A stretch of 12,581 nucleotides of DNA from G963674505 sp964575975 (GTDB lineage Bacteria; Desulfobacterota; Desulfobacteria; Desulfobacterales; SKZT01): assembly GCA_964575975.1 (NCBI GenBank), contig CAZNTU010000165.1:1-12581 (forward strand), read 5' to 3'. The first letter of the stretch is position 1, and each line of letters opens with the position of its first letter. The notes under the pieces are model-generated. The model was given only the letters and a program-made list of their open reading frames with translations. It did not search any database and was not told the origin of the DNA. The translations under genes were made by a program, and so were the position numbers. Below are positions 7,957 through 12,581 of this stretch, in pieces.

Positions 7957-7986
7957 TTGCCAAATCCAAGAGTGCCGAGGTATATT
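7957..7986 (+). promoter_or_regulatory. Predicted promoter for the second GT4 gene
   Basis: TTGCCA (7957-7962), an 18-bp spacer and TATATT (7981-7986). The expected start near 7993 gives a short leader of about 38 nt carrying the AAGAGGAGG ribosome site at 8017-8025. It shares its -10 with the divergent operon promoter. Confidence 0.65.
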
Positions 7987-8011
7987 AGACCACCCTGTTG
8001 AACTGTGTCAA
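7982..8011 (-). promoter_or_regulatory. Predicted promoter for the five-gene minus-strand operon
   Basis: Read on the minus strand: TTGACA (8011-8006), an 18-bp spacer, and TAATAT (7987-7982). The -35 is perfect and the -10 is 4/6 to TATAAT. The predicted start near 7975 gives a leader of about 64 nt to the phosphorylase ATG. The -10 overlaps the -10 of the opposing promoter almost base for base, so the two cannot be occupied at once. Confidence 0.7.
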
Positions 8012-8030
8012 AGCCAAAGAGGAGGTACGT

Positions 8031-9290
8031 ATGGATGCTCTGTTCGAATGCGCCAAAAACGTCGGTTTCGTCTCCACCCGCTTTTTCGGCACGGACGGCG
8101 TTTCCCTGGAAACGGAAAAATGGGCCAATGTTCTGAAATACCTGGGTTGGCGGTCTTTCTATTTCGCCGGGGAGCTGGATCGTCCTCCGCAATCCTCGTA
8201 TTTGCTTCCGGAGGCGCATTTCAAGCACCCGGAAATTCGCCGCTGTTTTCACAGCTGTTTCGGAGTCGATGTACGCCCGCAGCAAACGACTGCGCTGATC
8301 CACAAATTGGCGCAACATATCAAAAAGCACCTCTACAGGTTCGTCGGGCAGTTTCAAATCGATCTGATCGTAGCGGAAAACGCGCTGACGATTCCCTTGA
8401 ACATTCCGTTGGGGATCGCGCTCTCGGAACTCGTCATGGAGACCGGCATCCGGACCATCGCCCACCATCACGATTTCTTCTGGGAAAGGCAGCAGTTTCT
8501 GACCAACGCCGCCTGGGACTACCTGAACATGGCGTTTCCTCCGCATCTGCCGCACATAAAGCACGTGGTCATCAATTCTTCGGCCGACAATCAACTAAGT
8601 CTTCGCACGGGAATTTCCCCGGTGGTCATTCCGAACGTCATGGATTTCGAAAATCCACCCCCGCCTCCGGGCGAGTACGCGTCGGACGTCCGGAACGCGC
8701 TGGGCGTCGAGGACGACGAATACCTGATTCTCCAGCCCACACGGGTGGTAAAGCGAAAAGGGATCGAGCACGCCATCGAACTTGCCAGCCTGTTGGGGGC
8801 GAAGACCAAGCTCGTGATCTCCCACGCGTCCGGCGACGAGGGCTACGACTACGAGCGGCGCGTCCGGGAATATTCGAAAAGGATGAACGTCAAAACCGTG
8901 TTCGTTTCCGAAATCATCAATCACACGCGGGGATACACCAAGGACGGCCGGAAAATCTACACGTTGTACGACATTTATCCCCACGCCGACCTGGTCACCT
9001 ATCCGTCGACCATAGAAGGCTTCGGAAACGCCTTTCTGGAAACCGTCTATTTCCGCAAGCCCATCATGATCAACCTCTACTCGATCTACGCCTGGGACAT
9101 CAAGCCCAAGGGATTCAAGGCCATCGAAATCGACGGGTACGTCAATGGAAAGACAGTGCGTCAAACCAGGGAAATACTGGAAAACCCCGAACTGAGAAGG
9201 GAAATGACGGAAACGAACTACGAGGTCGCCTCTCGGCACTATTCCTACAGGGTGTTGCGGAGAAAACTGATGAATCTTCTTTTGGATTGA
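8031..9290 (+). CDS. GT4-family glycosyltransferase, MggA/MggS-like candidate (copy B)
   Basis: 419 residues, clearly paralogous to the gene at 482-1774. Shared blocks: NVGFVSTRFFGTDGVSLET (10-28), FYFAGELDR (43-51), TIAHHHDFFWERQQF (142-156), VIPNVMDFENPP (199-210), LQPTRVVKRKGIEHA (234-248, donor-phosphate Arg/Lys) and EX7E as E329-E337 (EGFGNAFLE). The pair differ most in the stretch around residues 70-100 and in the C-terminal tail, where copy B ends at LLLD and lacks the 15-20 extra residues of copy A. The expected role is adding a second sugar to a glucosylglycerate-type acceptor; donor and acceptor are inferred from context. The start at 8031 has an AAGAGGAGG ribosome site 5 bp upstream; the in-frame start at 7998 has none. 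It is transcribed away from the operon from an overlapping promoter. Its 3' end is repeated at 10153-10267. Confidence 0.82.
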   Translation: MDALFECAKNVGFVSTRFFGTDGVSLETEKWANVLKYLGWRSFYFAGELDRPPQSSYLLPEAHFKHPEIRRCFHSCFGVDVRPQQTTALIHKLAQHIKKHLYRFVGQFQIDLIVAENALTIPLNIPLGIALSELVMETGIRTIAHHHDFFWERQQFLTNAAWDYLNMAFPPHLPHIKHVVINSSADNQLSLRTGISPVVIPNVMDFENPPPPPGEYASDVRNALGVEDDEYLILQPTRVVKRKGIEHAIELASLLGAKTKLVISHASGDEGYDYERRVREYSKRMNVKTVFVSEIINHTRGYTKDGRKIYTLYDIYPHADLVTYPSTIEGFGNAFLETVYFRKPIMINLYSIYAWDIKPKGFKAIEIDGYVNGKTVRQTREILENPELRREMTETNYEVASRHYSYRVLRRKLMNLLLD

Positions 9291-9433
9291 CAATGGACGG
9301 GTTCCGGCGACCGTATTTTCATTCCAACCATAAGTCCGAACGATCGATTTCGGTTTCCTGGAAAGGTTCGGCCCTTGCCGTGTCGATTTCCGCATACGAA
9401 TTCGGCGGGAGCCAGCCGCCCGATGCCGGCTTG
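9176..9433. repeat. Direct repeat, left copy (GT4 tail + Uma2 tail)
   Basis: 258 bp that align without any gap to 10153-10410 (offset 977). By hand count there are about 34 mismatches, roughly 87% identity: about 90% in the GT4-coding part, lower in the short intergenic part, and high again in the Uma2-coding part. It carries the last 115 bp of copy B, the spacer and the 3' end of a Uma2-type gene on the minus strand. Confidence 0.85.
9319..9433 (-). pseudogene. Truncated Uma2-type nuclease gene, C-terminal fragment
   Basis: Read on the minus strand it encodes a tail of about 37 residues ending in EIDRSDLWLE and a stop at 9321-9319. It matches the last residues of the intact Uma2 protein (10296-10856) with few changes, for example SGGWLPPNSYAE versus SGGWLLLNSYAE. 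Homology stops abruptly near 9433, where AbrB-like sequence begins on the other strand. All the catalytic residues of the family are missing, so this is a remnant. Confidence 0.75.
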
Positions 9434-9599
9434 GGTCCTGGAGCTGATCGGGGCGGACGCCGCTACGCCGTTCGAGATTTCCACCGACGGACGGGTCCTC
9501 GTTCTCGGCCCGGTGAACGAACAGTTCAGCGGTCGCCGCAGGACGGAGCGACTGCGGATCCTGCGGCGTCCGTTCCAGCGGCGGGTTGGGCGTCTTTAA
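9423..9599 (+). pseudogene. AbrB/MazE-type antitoxin fragment
   Basis: The frame from ATG 9423 encodes WVLELIGADAATPFEIS followed by TDGRVLVLGPVNEQ. This is the second half of the swapped-hairpin DNA-binding domain of AbrB/MazE-like antitoxins ('LELLG.d..TPlEi.TDG..L.i.PV'). The usual N-terminus of the domain ('..GNS.alri...') is absent because the homology starts at the end of the direct repeat. After NEQ the sequence turns into an Arg-rich tail that does not look like the family. No toxin partner is nearby in the same orientation, so it is read as a broken remnant. Recognition is from memory of the family pattern. Confidence 0.55.
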
Positions 9600-9816
9600 G
9601 GATTTTGGCGTCGGCTATTTTTATCAAAAGCCTTAATGCTTCATTGACTGCCTCTCCATCTCGAAATACTTCGGCCACATCGGGTTCCAAGAGAATCAAA
9701 TTGGTTCCTTCCCTATATTTCGATGCATATTTACCCCTGGTTGCATTTTTTAATTTAGACAAATCATATTCGGGTCGCAATTCGTCTTCCATTTCGTTAT
9801 ATGAATCCTTTTTCAT
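9526..9816 (-). CDS. brnA: BrnA-type antitoxin
   Basis: 96 residues. The central part (EDELRPEYDLSKLKNATRGK, then a LILLEPDVAEVF segment and VNEALRLLIKIA) fits the short antitoxins paired with BrnT: a flexible toxin-binding N-terminus followed by a ribbon-helix-helix-type DNA-binding domain. It neutralises the toxin encoded just upstream and normally represses its own operon. The start at 9816 lies inside the toxin gene (20-bp overlap) and has AGGAAAG upstream; a second ATG at 9792 is possible. The normal end of such proteins is near KIA. Here about 25 extra residues, Ala/Pro/Gly-rich, are read through GC-rich DNA antisense to the AbrB fragment, so the tail is probably a junction artefact. 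Confidence 0.75.
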   Translation of the reverse strand: MKKDSYNEMEDELRPEYDLSKLKNATRGKYASKYREGTNLILLEPDVAEVFRDGEAVNEALRLLIKIADAKILKDAQPAAGTDAAGSAVAPSCGDR

Positions 9817-10081
9817 ATTGTTTTCTTTCCTTTCGTGTCAATTTTCTGGCACTTATGATTCTTATTCTGTCGTTTCGAGACGTATGAGATACCATTATCA
9901 AAATTCCGGAAGATGTCATGCCGATTGTTATAAATCGATCCTCTTCATCCGAATGATCGGGATCGTCGTACGTCACCGATAAAGAGTCGGAAAATGCCGT
10001 CGCGGCTTCATCGAACGATACGCCGTGCTTTGCCATATTCCTTTTGGCCTTATTCGGATTCCACTCGAATTTAAGTGACAT
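9797..10081 (-). CDS. brnT: BrnT-type ribonuclease toxin
   Basis: 94 residues with the BrnT pattern: FEWNPNKAKRNMAKHGVSF (5-23), a DEAATAF helix (24-30), EDRFITIGMT (47-56), and the C-terminal beta strand and basic region VSHTSRNDRIRIISARKLTRKE. BrnT is a RelE-fold ribonuclease that stops translation; the residues expected for activity (the KHGVSF His and the RIISAR arginines) are present, so it should be active. The ATG at 10081 is preferred because homologues begin one or two residues before FEW; a GTG at 10117 would add 12 residues. It is transcribed before, and overlaps, brnA. The gene is AT-richer than the surrounding locus, which suggests acquisition. Confidence 0.85.
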   Translation of the reverse strand: MSLKFEWNPNKAKRNMAKHGVSFDEAATAFSDSLSVTYDDPDHSDEEDRFITIGMTSSGILIMVSHTSRNDRIRIISARKLTRKERKQYEKGFI

Positions 10082-10095
10082 AATGCAAGGTTGTT

Positions 10096-10107
10096 TTGAT
10101 TTATCAA
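10096..10107. promoter_or_regulatory. Candidate operator upstream of brnT
   Basis: A perfect dyad TTGAT-TT-ATCAA lies 15-26 bp upstream of the brnT start. Its position and size suit a binding site for the ribbon-helix-helix antitoxin, which in BrnTA systems represses its own promoter. No good -10/-35 pair could be set beside it. Confidence 0.4.
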
Positions 10108-10129
10108 CTCGCTCCACAATAATCGTAAT

Positions 10130-10267
10130 TTCGCCAAGATCAACAACATTTTACTGGAAAAACCCGAACTTGCAAGGGAAATGACGGAGACGAACTACAA
10201 GATCGCCTCGCGGCACTATTCCTACAGGGTGTTGCGGAGAAAGCTGATGAACCTGCTTCTGGATTGA
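10130..10267 (+). pseudogene. C-terminal remnant of a third MggA/MggS-like GT4 gene
   Basis: The frame ending in the stop at 10265-10267 encodes NFAKINNILLEKPELAREM and continues to SYRVLRRKLMNLLLD. The last 27 residues differ from copy B at two positions. The part just before it (NFAKINNIL) resembles copy A (NVAKVREVL) more than copy B, which hints at a distinct third gene rather than a recent copy. The frame closes upstream at a TGA (10097-10099), and the EX7E and nucleotide-binding regions are absent, so it is non-functional. Confidence 0.8.
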
Positions 10268-10410
10268 CGGTCGGCGGGTTCCGGGGAACGATTCTTCATT
10301 CCAACCATAAATCCGAAAGATCGATTTCGGTTTCCTGGAAAGGTTCGGCCCTTGCCTTGTCGTTTTCCGCGTAGGAATTCAGCAAGAGCCAACCGCCCGA
10401 AGCCAGTTTG
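10153..10410. repeat. Direct repeat, right copy (GT4 remnant + Uma2 3' end)
   Basis: Gap-free partner of 9176-9433. It includes the tail of the GT4 remnant, the spacer and the 3' end of the intact Uma2 gene. On this side the Uma2 gene continues intact beyond the repeat, whereas on the left side the GT4 gene does. Confidence 0.85.
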
Positions 10411-10856
10411 AACACGTCAAGCGTTTTGTCTATGGGATTGAGCAGCCAAATGTGCTTGACGTTATGGGTCGCGTAAATCGGCATCTTTTTTGTCTTGTCC
10501 AAACGCATGGTATTCGGGGATAGAACCTCGCAAACCCAATCGGGAGCGACACCGATCCAGTTGGTTTTAATCGACGAGGGAAAACGTTCCTTTTTCCACC
10601 CCGCGAGATCGGGAACCAGAGTATGTTCCCCCAGTCGGATTTCCGGTTCGTCCAAAATGATCCATCCTCCGGGTCCCCCGCGACCGAACCTGTAAGGGTA
10701 GACCAACGTCGCCCCCAAATCCGATGCGGCCTTCGCGTGCCTTGGCGACGGTCTGGGAAGGGCGTGCAATTCGTCATCTACGATTTCGCCGATCATGTTT
10801 TCGGGCAGGTCGTAGAGATCCTCGTACCTGACTTTTCTTTTTGCGGATTCGGCCAT
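10296..10856 (-). CDS. Uma2-family protein (PD-(D/E)XK nuclease fold)
   Basis: 186 residues. The family core is visible: an N-terminal 'YEDLYDLPENMIGEIVDDEL' segment (11-30), then ILDEPEIRLGEHTLVPDLAGW (67-87) with candidate metal ligands E70 and D83, WVCEVLSPNT (107-116) with E110, and a basic KTKK (121-124). IYATHNVKHIWLLNP (127-141) follows. Uma2 (DUF820) proteins adopt the restriction-endonuclease fold; their cellular role is largely unknown and they are often multicopy. The ATG at 10856 is chosen because GAGGAAGG lies just upstream; a TTG at 10883 would add nine residues. It has its own promoter and converges on the GT4 remnant. Its 3' end is duplicated at 9319-9433. Confidence 0.85.
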   Translation of the reverse strand: MAESAKRKVRYEDLYDLPENMIGEIVDDELHALPRPSPRHAKAASDLGATLVYPYRFGRGGPGGWIILDEPEIRLGEHTLVPDLAGWKKERFPSSIKTNWIGVAPDWVCEVLSPNTMRLDKTKKMPIYATHNVKHIWLLNPIDKTLDVFKLASGGWLLLNSYAENDKARAEPFQETEIDLSDLWLE

Positions 10857-10903
10857 CTTCCTTCCTCGGGAATTCGTCGGCAATTCGTCGCTCGACTGAC
10901 TTC

Positions 10904-10932
10904 ATTATATCCCAAAGTTACCGTCGTCGCAA
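10904..10932 (-). promoter_or_regulatory. Predicted sigma70 promoter of the Uma2 gene
   Basis: On the minus strand: TTGCGA (10932-10927), a 17-bp spacer, and a perfect TATAAT (10909-10904). The predicted start lies about 40 bp before the ATG. From here to the next gene (to 11141) nothing else clear is seen apart from a weak promoter-like pair. Confidence 0.7.
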
Positions 10933-11025
10933 CTTGCGACCGTGGTTTCGGATAAATTTCCCGTTTGATTTCCATTCCAGCTTAAGGAGCCCAAAGAAAT
11001 TCTGAAACATTTCTCGTTTATCCTG

Positions 11026-11052
11026 TTGATTGTTGCCTAAAATTCGGATAAT
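11026..11052 (+). promoter_or_regulatory. Weak promoter-like element before the LysE gene
   Basis: TTGATT (11026-11031) and GATAAT (11047-11052) are good hexamers but are only 15 bp apart, shorter than usual. They are the best pair in the gap before 11142. Low confidence. Confidence 0.3.
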
Positions 11053-11141
11053 GGCATCCCGTTTATTTTCAGGTCGCGCCTCGATTTTTTCGGCGACTTT
11101 TTTTCAACCCGTTTTTCGATTATTGCAAGGAGAAGGATCTC

Positions 11142-11768
11142 ATGTTGTCCATTGAAACCGTTTTGGCGTTCAGTGCGGCGTCGGCGCTGCTGGCCGCCGC
11201 GCCCGGGCCCGACAACATATTCGTGACGACCCAGTCCGCGTTGCGCGGCAAAAGCGCGGGGTTGACCGTGATGCTCGGATTATGTACGGGGCTTGTGGTT
11301 CACAGCACGGCCGTGGCTTTGGGGGTCGCGGCGGTTTTCCAGACCTCGGCCGTCGCGTTTGCGGTCCTGAAATTCGTCGGCGCGGGCTATCTTGCCTGGC
11401 TCGCCTTCCAGGCCTTCCGGGCGCCCGACTCCGAGATTCGATCCGAGGCGGGCGGGGAGACGGGGCTTTGGAAACTCTACCGTCGAGGAATCGTCATGAA
11501 CGTCACGAATCCAAAGGTCTCCATTTTCTTCCTCGCGTTCCTCCCGCAGTTCGCCGACCCGAAGAGCGGTCCCGTGTGGGCGCAGATCTTCATGCTCGGA
11601 GGCTTGTTCATCGTCGCGACCATCCTCGTTTTCGGGGCGATCGCCCTGCTGGCCGGCACCCTGGGGGAATGGCTCAATAGGTCCGCCCGCGTCCGCAAGG
11701 TCATGAACAAGCTTGCCGGGACCGTGTTCATGGCTCTCGCGATCAAACTGGCCATATCGGAACGATAG
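11142..11768 (+). CDS. LysE/RhtB-family exporter
   Basis: 208 residues, the normal size for this family of inner-membrane amino-acid exporters. The N-terminal signature AAAPGPDNIFV (18-28) and the central MNVTNPKVSIFFLAFLPQF (118-136) are diagnostic. About six hydrophobic segments are visible, near residues 4-22, 40-60, 65-90, 123-135, 148-172 and 188-204. Family members export amino acids such as lysine, threonine or homoserine, or related metabolites, using the proton gradient; the substrate here is unknown. The ATG follows an AAGGAGAAGG site by 5 bp. The next gene begins 24 bp after its stop, so the two probably form an operon that is separate from the glycoside locus. Confidence 0.9.
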   Translation: MLSIETVLAFSAASALLAAAPGPDNIFVTTQSALRGKSAGLTVMLGLCTGLVVHSTAVALGVAAVFQTSAVAFAVLKFVGAGYLAWLAFQAFRAPDSEIRSEAGGETGLWKLYRRGIVMNVTNPKVSIFFLAFLPQFADPKSGPVWAQIFMLGGLFIVATILVFGAIALLAGTLGEWLNRSARVRKVMNKLAGTVFMALAIKLAISER

Positions 11769-11792
11769 AAAGATCGAAAGACGGCAAACAAT

Positions 11793-12581
11793 ATGACATC
11801 CTTGACGATTTTCTGCCTCGCGTACGCGGGGATCGCGATGGGGAAAATACCCGGACTCGCCATCGACCGGGTGGGCGTCGCCCTGCTGGGGGCGATCGCC
11901 ATGGCCGTGTTCGGCGTCGTGACCACCGAAAGCGCGGTCGCCTCCATCGACCTTCCGACCATCCTGCTTCTCTATTCCCTGATGATCGTATCCGCCCAGT
12001 TGCGGCTGGGCGGGTTCTACACCTGGTTCGCCTTCAAGATCACGTCCTTTTTAGAAAGGCCGAAGCTGTTTTTGCTTGCCAGCATGGTCGTGAGCGCGTT
12101 CCTCTCCGCGCTTCTGGCCAACGACATCGTGTGCTTCGCCTTCACGCCCGTGCTGACCATATCGCTCATCAAGGCGAGATTGAACCCCATTCCTTTCCTG
12201 CTGGGACTGGCGATTTCGAGCAACATCGGTTCGGCGGCCACGATAATCGGAAACCCCCAGAACATGCTGATAGGGCAGGTGGGGCGTCTGGACTTCGCGG
12301 ACTTTTTCCTCTGGTGCGCCCCCCCTTCGCTGCTGTCCCTGCTGGCGGGGTATCTGGTCTTGTTGCGGATGTACCGGGGCAAACTGCGCGAAACGGAACG
12401 GATCGAGTTCGTCGAGGAGGAAATCGGCCTGCCCGACTTCAATCCGTGGCAGTCCTCCAAAGGGATCGCCGCCATCGTCGTTCTCGTCGGCCTGTTTTTC
12501 ACCTCGGTGCCGAGGGAGATTTCGGCCATATGCGTCGCCGGACTGCTGCTTTGCAGCCGCAAGATGAAATCGGCGGACATC
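11793..12581 (+). CDS. SLC13/ArsB-type (ion transporter superfamily) permease, N-terminal part
   Basis: 263 residues are visible and the frame is open to the window edge. The protein begins MTSLTIFCLAYAGIAMGKIP and shows repeated long hydrophobic stretches. The conserved SALLANDIVCFAFTPV segment (about 107-122) and the SSNIGSAATIIGNPQNMLIG loop (about 142-161) are typical of the ArsB/NhaD/CitM/SLC13 superfamily, where the Asn-Asp and Gly-Asn-Pro motifs line the transport path. Members move arsenite, dicarboxylates, citrate, sulfate or sodium. The visible part cannot decide between them. It starts 24 bp after the LysE gene with only a weak ribosome site. Confidence 0.85.
   Translation, partial: MTSLTIFCLAYAGIAMGKIPGLAIDRVGVALLGAIAMAVFGVVTTESAVASIDLPTILLLYSLMIVSAQLRLGGFYTWFAFKITSFLERPKLFLLASMVVSAFLSALLANDIVCFAFTPVLTISLIKARLNPIPFLLGLAISSNIGSAATIIGNPQNMLIGQVGRLDFADFFLWCAPPSLLSLLAGYLVLLRMYRGKLRETERIEFVEEEIGLPDFNPWQSSKGIAAIVVLVGLFFTSVPREISAICVAGLLLCSRKMKSADI

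Larger units (their letters stand above)
7939..8029. repeat. 8-bp inverted repeat flanking the divergent promoters
   Basis: CGTACCTC at 7939-7946 is the exact reverse complement of GAGGTACG at 8022-8029. The midpoint of the pair, base 7984, is also the midpoint of the shared -10 heptamer (7981-7987) and of the two -35 hexamers. The right arm overlaps the ribosome site of the GT4 gene. It could be a split operator or chance. Confidence 0.4.

Noticed and set aside
9290..10296. Transposon or insertion sequence carrying the BrnTA pair.
   Set aside because: No transposase or terminal inverted repeats were seen. The flanking direct repeats are 258-bp coding-gene ends, far longer than target-site duplications.
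1..12581. tRNA, rRNA, CRISPR array or riboswitch.
   Set aside because: No cloverleaf, rRNA-like or regularly spaced repeat pattern was found by reading, and the gaps between genes are mostly too short for riboswitches.

Overview
The window is bacterial DNA, moderately GC-rich by eye, with strong Shine-Dalgarno sites and sigma70-type promoters. It suggests a free-living, osmoadaptive Gram-negative-type bacterium. The lineage cannot be fixed from this sequence. Its centre (about 0.5-9.3 kb) is a compact glycoside locus that most resembles the glucosylglycerate / mannosylglucosylglycerate (GG/MGG) compatible-solute systems described in Petrotoga and Thermotoga.

Layout. 1-317 is the 3' end of an NADPH-dependent FMN reductase-like flavoprotein gene. 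482-1774 (+) is a GT4 glycosyltransferase (GT-A copy). 1720-7911 is a tightly packed minus-strand operon. In transcription order it holds a GH13_18 sugar phosphorylase (probably glucosylglycerate phosphorylase), a 470-aa GT4-like glycosyltransferase, a HAD-fold phosphatase, an M20-peptidase-like protein and a glucosyl-3-phosphoglycerate synthase (GpgS). All junctions overlap by 4-23 bp or are separated by at most 23 bp. 8031-9290 (+) is a second GT4 glycosyltransferase (GT-B copy), clearly paralogous to the first. The operon and the GT-B gene diverge from a 119-bp gap in which two near-consensus promoters share one -10 region.

Suggested teamwork (inference): GpgS makes glucosyl-3-phosphoglycerate. 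One or more of the three GT4 enzymes extends it with further hexoses (mannose, by analogy with MggA/MggS). The HAD enzyme removes the phosphate. The GH13_18 enzyme recycles the glucosylglycerate core by phosphorolysis. The M20-like protein has no known role here and appears to lack key metal/catalytic residues.

9.2-10.9 kb is a scrap yard of small accessory genes. A roughly 258-bp segment (3' end of GT-B plus 3' end of a Uma2-type nuclease gene) occurs twice as a direct repeat exactly 977 bp apart with no gaps. Between the copies lie a broken AbrB/MazE-type antitoxin and a more AT-rich BrnT/BrnA toxin-antitoxin pair. The second copy carries the tail of a third GT4 gene and the intact Uma2 gene. 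11142-12581 (+) holds a LysE/RhtB exporter and the start of an SLC13/ArsB-type permease that runs off the window. No RNA genes, CRISPR arrays, transposases or convincing rho-independent terminators were seen.
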